Assembly (NCBI GenBank): GCA_024274785.1
Contig: JAJSAM010000037.1
Location: 1-64,000 of the forward strand
DNA from: Planctomycetota bacterium
Lineage (GTDB): Bacteria; Planctomycetota; JAJSAM01
DNA: 64,000 nucleotides
Reading direction: 5' to 3'
Of the stretch, positions 62,490-64,000 are shown piece after piece. Each line of letters opens with the position of its first letter. Position 1 is the first letter of the stretch. The notes beneath the pieces are model-generated. The model did not search any database, had not been told where the DNA came from, and was given only the letters and a program-made list of their open reading frames with translations. The translations under genes and the position numbers were made by a program.

Positions 62490-63014
62490 ATGGAACACGA
62501 GCACTCCAGCACCGGGGACTGCACGAATCCTGCGAGGGGGCGACTCCTGCTCGATTATGCGCTCAAGACCCTCGACGAGGACGAGAACACCAGTTTCGAG
62601 GCACATCTGCTCGAATGCGATGTCTGCTATGCGAACTTCACGGCCGTCGTGCGCACGAGCAGCTACCTCAGCCAATTGGTGCATGCGGCGCCCGAGCGCC
62701 TGCCCCCCGCGATCAGGTTCCTGCGCGAGAAGGACGCTTCGAACCGCTTCGGCCGCGTTCTCTTCGCCCTTGCCCTGCTCGCCATCGGTTTCCTCGTCGG
62801 CTTGCTCGTGGCGAGAGCATCGAGCGCGGGAACTCTCCCGGACATCGGCCGTCTTGTCGAGCGGACCACGCGCACTGCCGAGGACTCTCTCGAAAAGGTT
62901 CCGAATTTCGGCAAAGTTTCAGGCCGATTCCCCAATACCAATGTAGCTGAGGGTGGCGGCGTGCCATGTGCGCTCGCCGCCCGCTGGAAGACGACAACCG
63001 AAAGGTGGACCTGA
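62490..63014 (+). CDS. Zinc-finger anti-sigma factor, membrane-anchored
   Basis: The protein is 174 aa from ATG 62490. The N-terminal part has an HxxxCxxC zinc motif (His39, Cys43, Cys46 in FEAHLLECDVCYANF), the anti-sigma zf-HC2 pattern. A single membrane helix (VLFALALLAIGFLVGLLVA, about 90-108) follows, with a periplasmic tail of about 65 residues. It should hold a sigma factor inactive until a periplasmic signal releases it. It lies downstream of two sigma genes, so the cognate partner is one or both of them. Its TGA is directly followed by the PEP-CTERM start. Confidence 0.85.
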   Translation: MEHEHSSTGDCTNPARGRLLLDYALKTLDEDENTSFEAHLLECDVCYANFTAVVRTSSYLSQLVHAAPERLPPAIRFLREKDASNRFGRVLFALALLAIGFLVGLLVARASSAGTLPDIGRLVERTTRTAEDSLEKVPNFGKVSGRFPNTNVAEGGGVPCALAARWKTTTERWT

Positions 63015-63977
63015 ATGGCCCGCTCCATTCTTCTGACGATGAGTATCGCCGCACTGGCGGTGCTGCCCGCAGCGCAGGCGCTCGCCGGGCCGATCACGGT
63101 CGATGGCCGGGTCCTCGCGTCGGAGAGCTACTACAGCTGGACGGTCGATACCAACCAGAACGACGGGAACGGCGACCCGATCCAGACCACGATCTACCTG
63201 GCGCAGGACGCCAGGACCTTCGACGTTTACGCCGCAGTCGTCCTTTCGGCGGACCGTGTCGACAACAGCTACGGCAAGAACCAGGTCGGCTGGCCGGGGA
63301 ACAATCACAACTTCGATAAGCTGCTGAAAAGCGACAAGGCCCAGTTCGTGTTCAAGGACAACGGAAGCACCGTCCTCGATGCCACGATGGACTTCCTCTT
63401 TGAAACCCCGAAAGGCGGTGGCGTCTACTCCTCGGGTTGGGGAAACAAGAGCAGCAGTCCCCGGGACGACAAGGTGGACAGCAGTGTCGCGGTCGGGAAC
63501 GTCGCCAACATCGAGCAGGCGGCATCTTCCCTCGATTACGACCTCAATACGGTCATCGGTGGCGACTACACGGCGAAGAACAGCAAGGGACAGACCCAGG
63601 ACTACACGGTCGACTCTCCGATCACGAACGGCTCCGACACCTATGCCGGAAGCGACGTCTCCGACTGGGTCTTCGAGGTCGTCTACGAATTCCAGGTCGC
63701 GGGCACGATGTTCAACGAGCTCATCATCGATCAGAACGGGTTCAGGAAGAACTGGTCGTTCGTCGTCGCCGGCTTGCACGCTTCGCCTTACAAGACCGGG
63801 TGCGACAAGAACCTGATCCCCGGGGCCCCCACCGGAACCCCGACCCCCCCCGGCGGCATCGTGCCCACCGGCAGCGTCGTGCCTCTGCCCTCCGGTGTCT
63901 GGGTGGGCATGCTGCTTCTCGCCGGCCTCGGAATCATGAGGATCCGTCGCCGCAGGCTTTCCGCAAGCCGGAACTGA
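63015..63977 (+). CDS. Secreted PEP-CTERM sorting-domain protein 2
   Basis: The protein is 320 aa. Signal peptide: LLTMSIAALAVLPAAQALAG, cut near residue 24. The body is rich in Asp, Asn, Ser, Thr and Gly and has no recognised enzyme domain. The C-terminus has a linker PTGTPTPPGGIVPTGSV, then the sorting signal VPLPSGVWVGMLLLAGLGIM and a basic tail from about residue 309, so it is PEP-CTERM with VPLP in place of VPEP. It starts on the base after the anti-sigma stop, behind AAGGTGGACCTGA, implying co-expression with the sigma/anti-sigma genes. It is a probable substrate of the exosortase at 57509-58405. Confidence 0.9.
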   Translation: MARSILLTMSIAALAVLPAAQALAGPITVDGRVLASESYYSWTVDTNQNDGNGDPIQTTIYLAQDARTFDVYAAVVLSADRVDNSYGKNQVGWPGNNHNFDKLLKSDKAQFVFKDNGSTVLDATMDFLFETPKGGGVYSSGWGNKSSSPRDDKVDSSVAVGNVANIEQAASSLDYDLNTVIGGDYTAKNSKGQTQDYTVDSPITNGSDTYAGSDVSDWVFEVVYEFQVAGTMFNELIIDQNGFRKNWSFVVAGLHASPYKTGCDKNLIPGAPTGTPTPPGGIVPTGSVVPLPSGVWVGMLLLAGLGIMRIRRRRLSASRN

Positions 63978-64000
63978 GACCTCTCCGTCCCGAAACCAGC

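Overview
This window looks like a chromosomal piece of a GC-rich, diderm (Gram-negative type) bacterium that carries the exosortase/PEP-CTERM protein-sorting system and a very large exopolysaccharide (EPS) locus. No rRNA, tRNA, phage, insertion sequence or CRISPR array is visible. The phylum cannot be fixed from the sequence alone. The mix (exosortase, EpsI, PEP-CTERM proteins, a TIGR03790-like protein, a FeeM-like acyltransferase, very large TPR membrane proteins) fits environmental PEP-CTERM bacteria outside the well-studied model groups.

Layout. 1-4319: the 3' end of a sigma-54 activator gene, a PilZ protein, a ComM/YifB ATPase and a GT4 glycosyltransferase. 4488-7710 (minus): a UDP-sugar operon of oxidoreductase, aminotransferase and 2-epimerase. 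7985-16036: a first glycan-assembly module with separate CpsD-type kinase and Wzz protein, a divergent polymerase/ligase-like membrane protein and a 1408-aa TPR protein. 16485-18541: a methyltransferase converging on a PEP-CTERM protein across a strong hairpin. 19078-22519 (minus): a carbamoyltransferase interrupted by an in-frame TAA, an SxtJ-like protein and a nitroreductase-like protein. 22692-26985: a FeeM-like acyltransferase divergent from a large secreted TIGR03790-like protein.

27015-60050 (minus) is an almost gapless array of 28 genes about 33 kb long, most joined by 1-14 bp stop/start overlaps. Read in transcription order it holds a NusG/RfaH-like elongation factor, a degenerate nucleotidyltransferase with a beta-helix tail, exosortase, EpsI, a fused Wzz/BY-kinase, a sugar-1-phosphate transferase with a beta-helix-like front end, a 1442-aa TPR protein, a GT-like protein, an SGNH-like membrane protein, an ABC polysaccharide exporter, many glycosyltransferases, three sulfotransferases, a second polymerase, CDP-sugar genes, a polysaccharide deacetylase and an Alg13/Alg14-like pair. 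The simplest reading is one glycan-assembly operon whose leading gene encodes its own antiterminator, making a sulfated and deacetylated surface glycan coupled to exosortase sorting.

60762-63977 (plus) holds two paralogous sigma-70-family factors, a zinc-finger anti-sigma factor and an immediately adjacent second PEP-CTERM protein, which suggests dedicated sigma control of a sorted surface protein. Starts were adjusted where a Shine-Dalgarno (SD) sequence or a stop/start overlap pointed to a codon other than the longest possible one.
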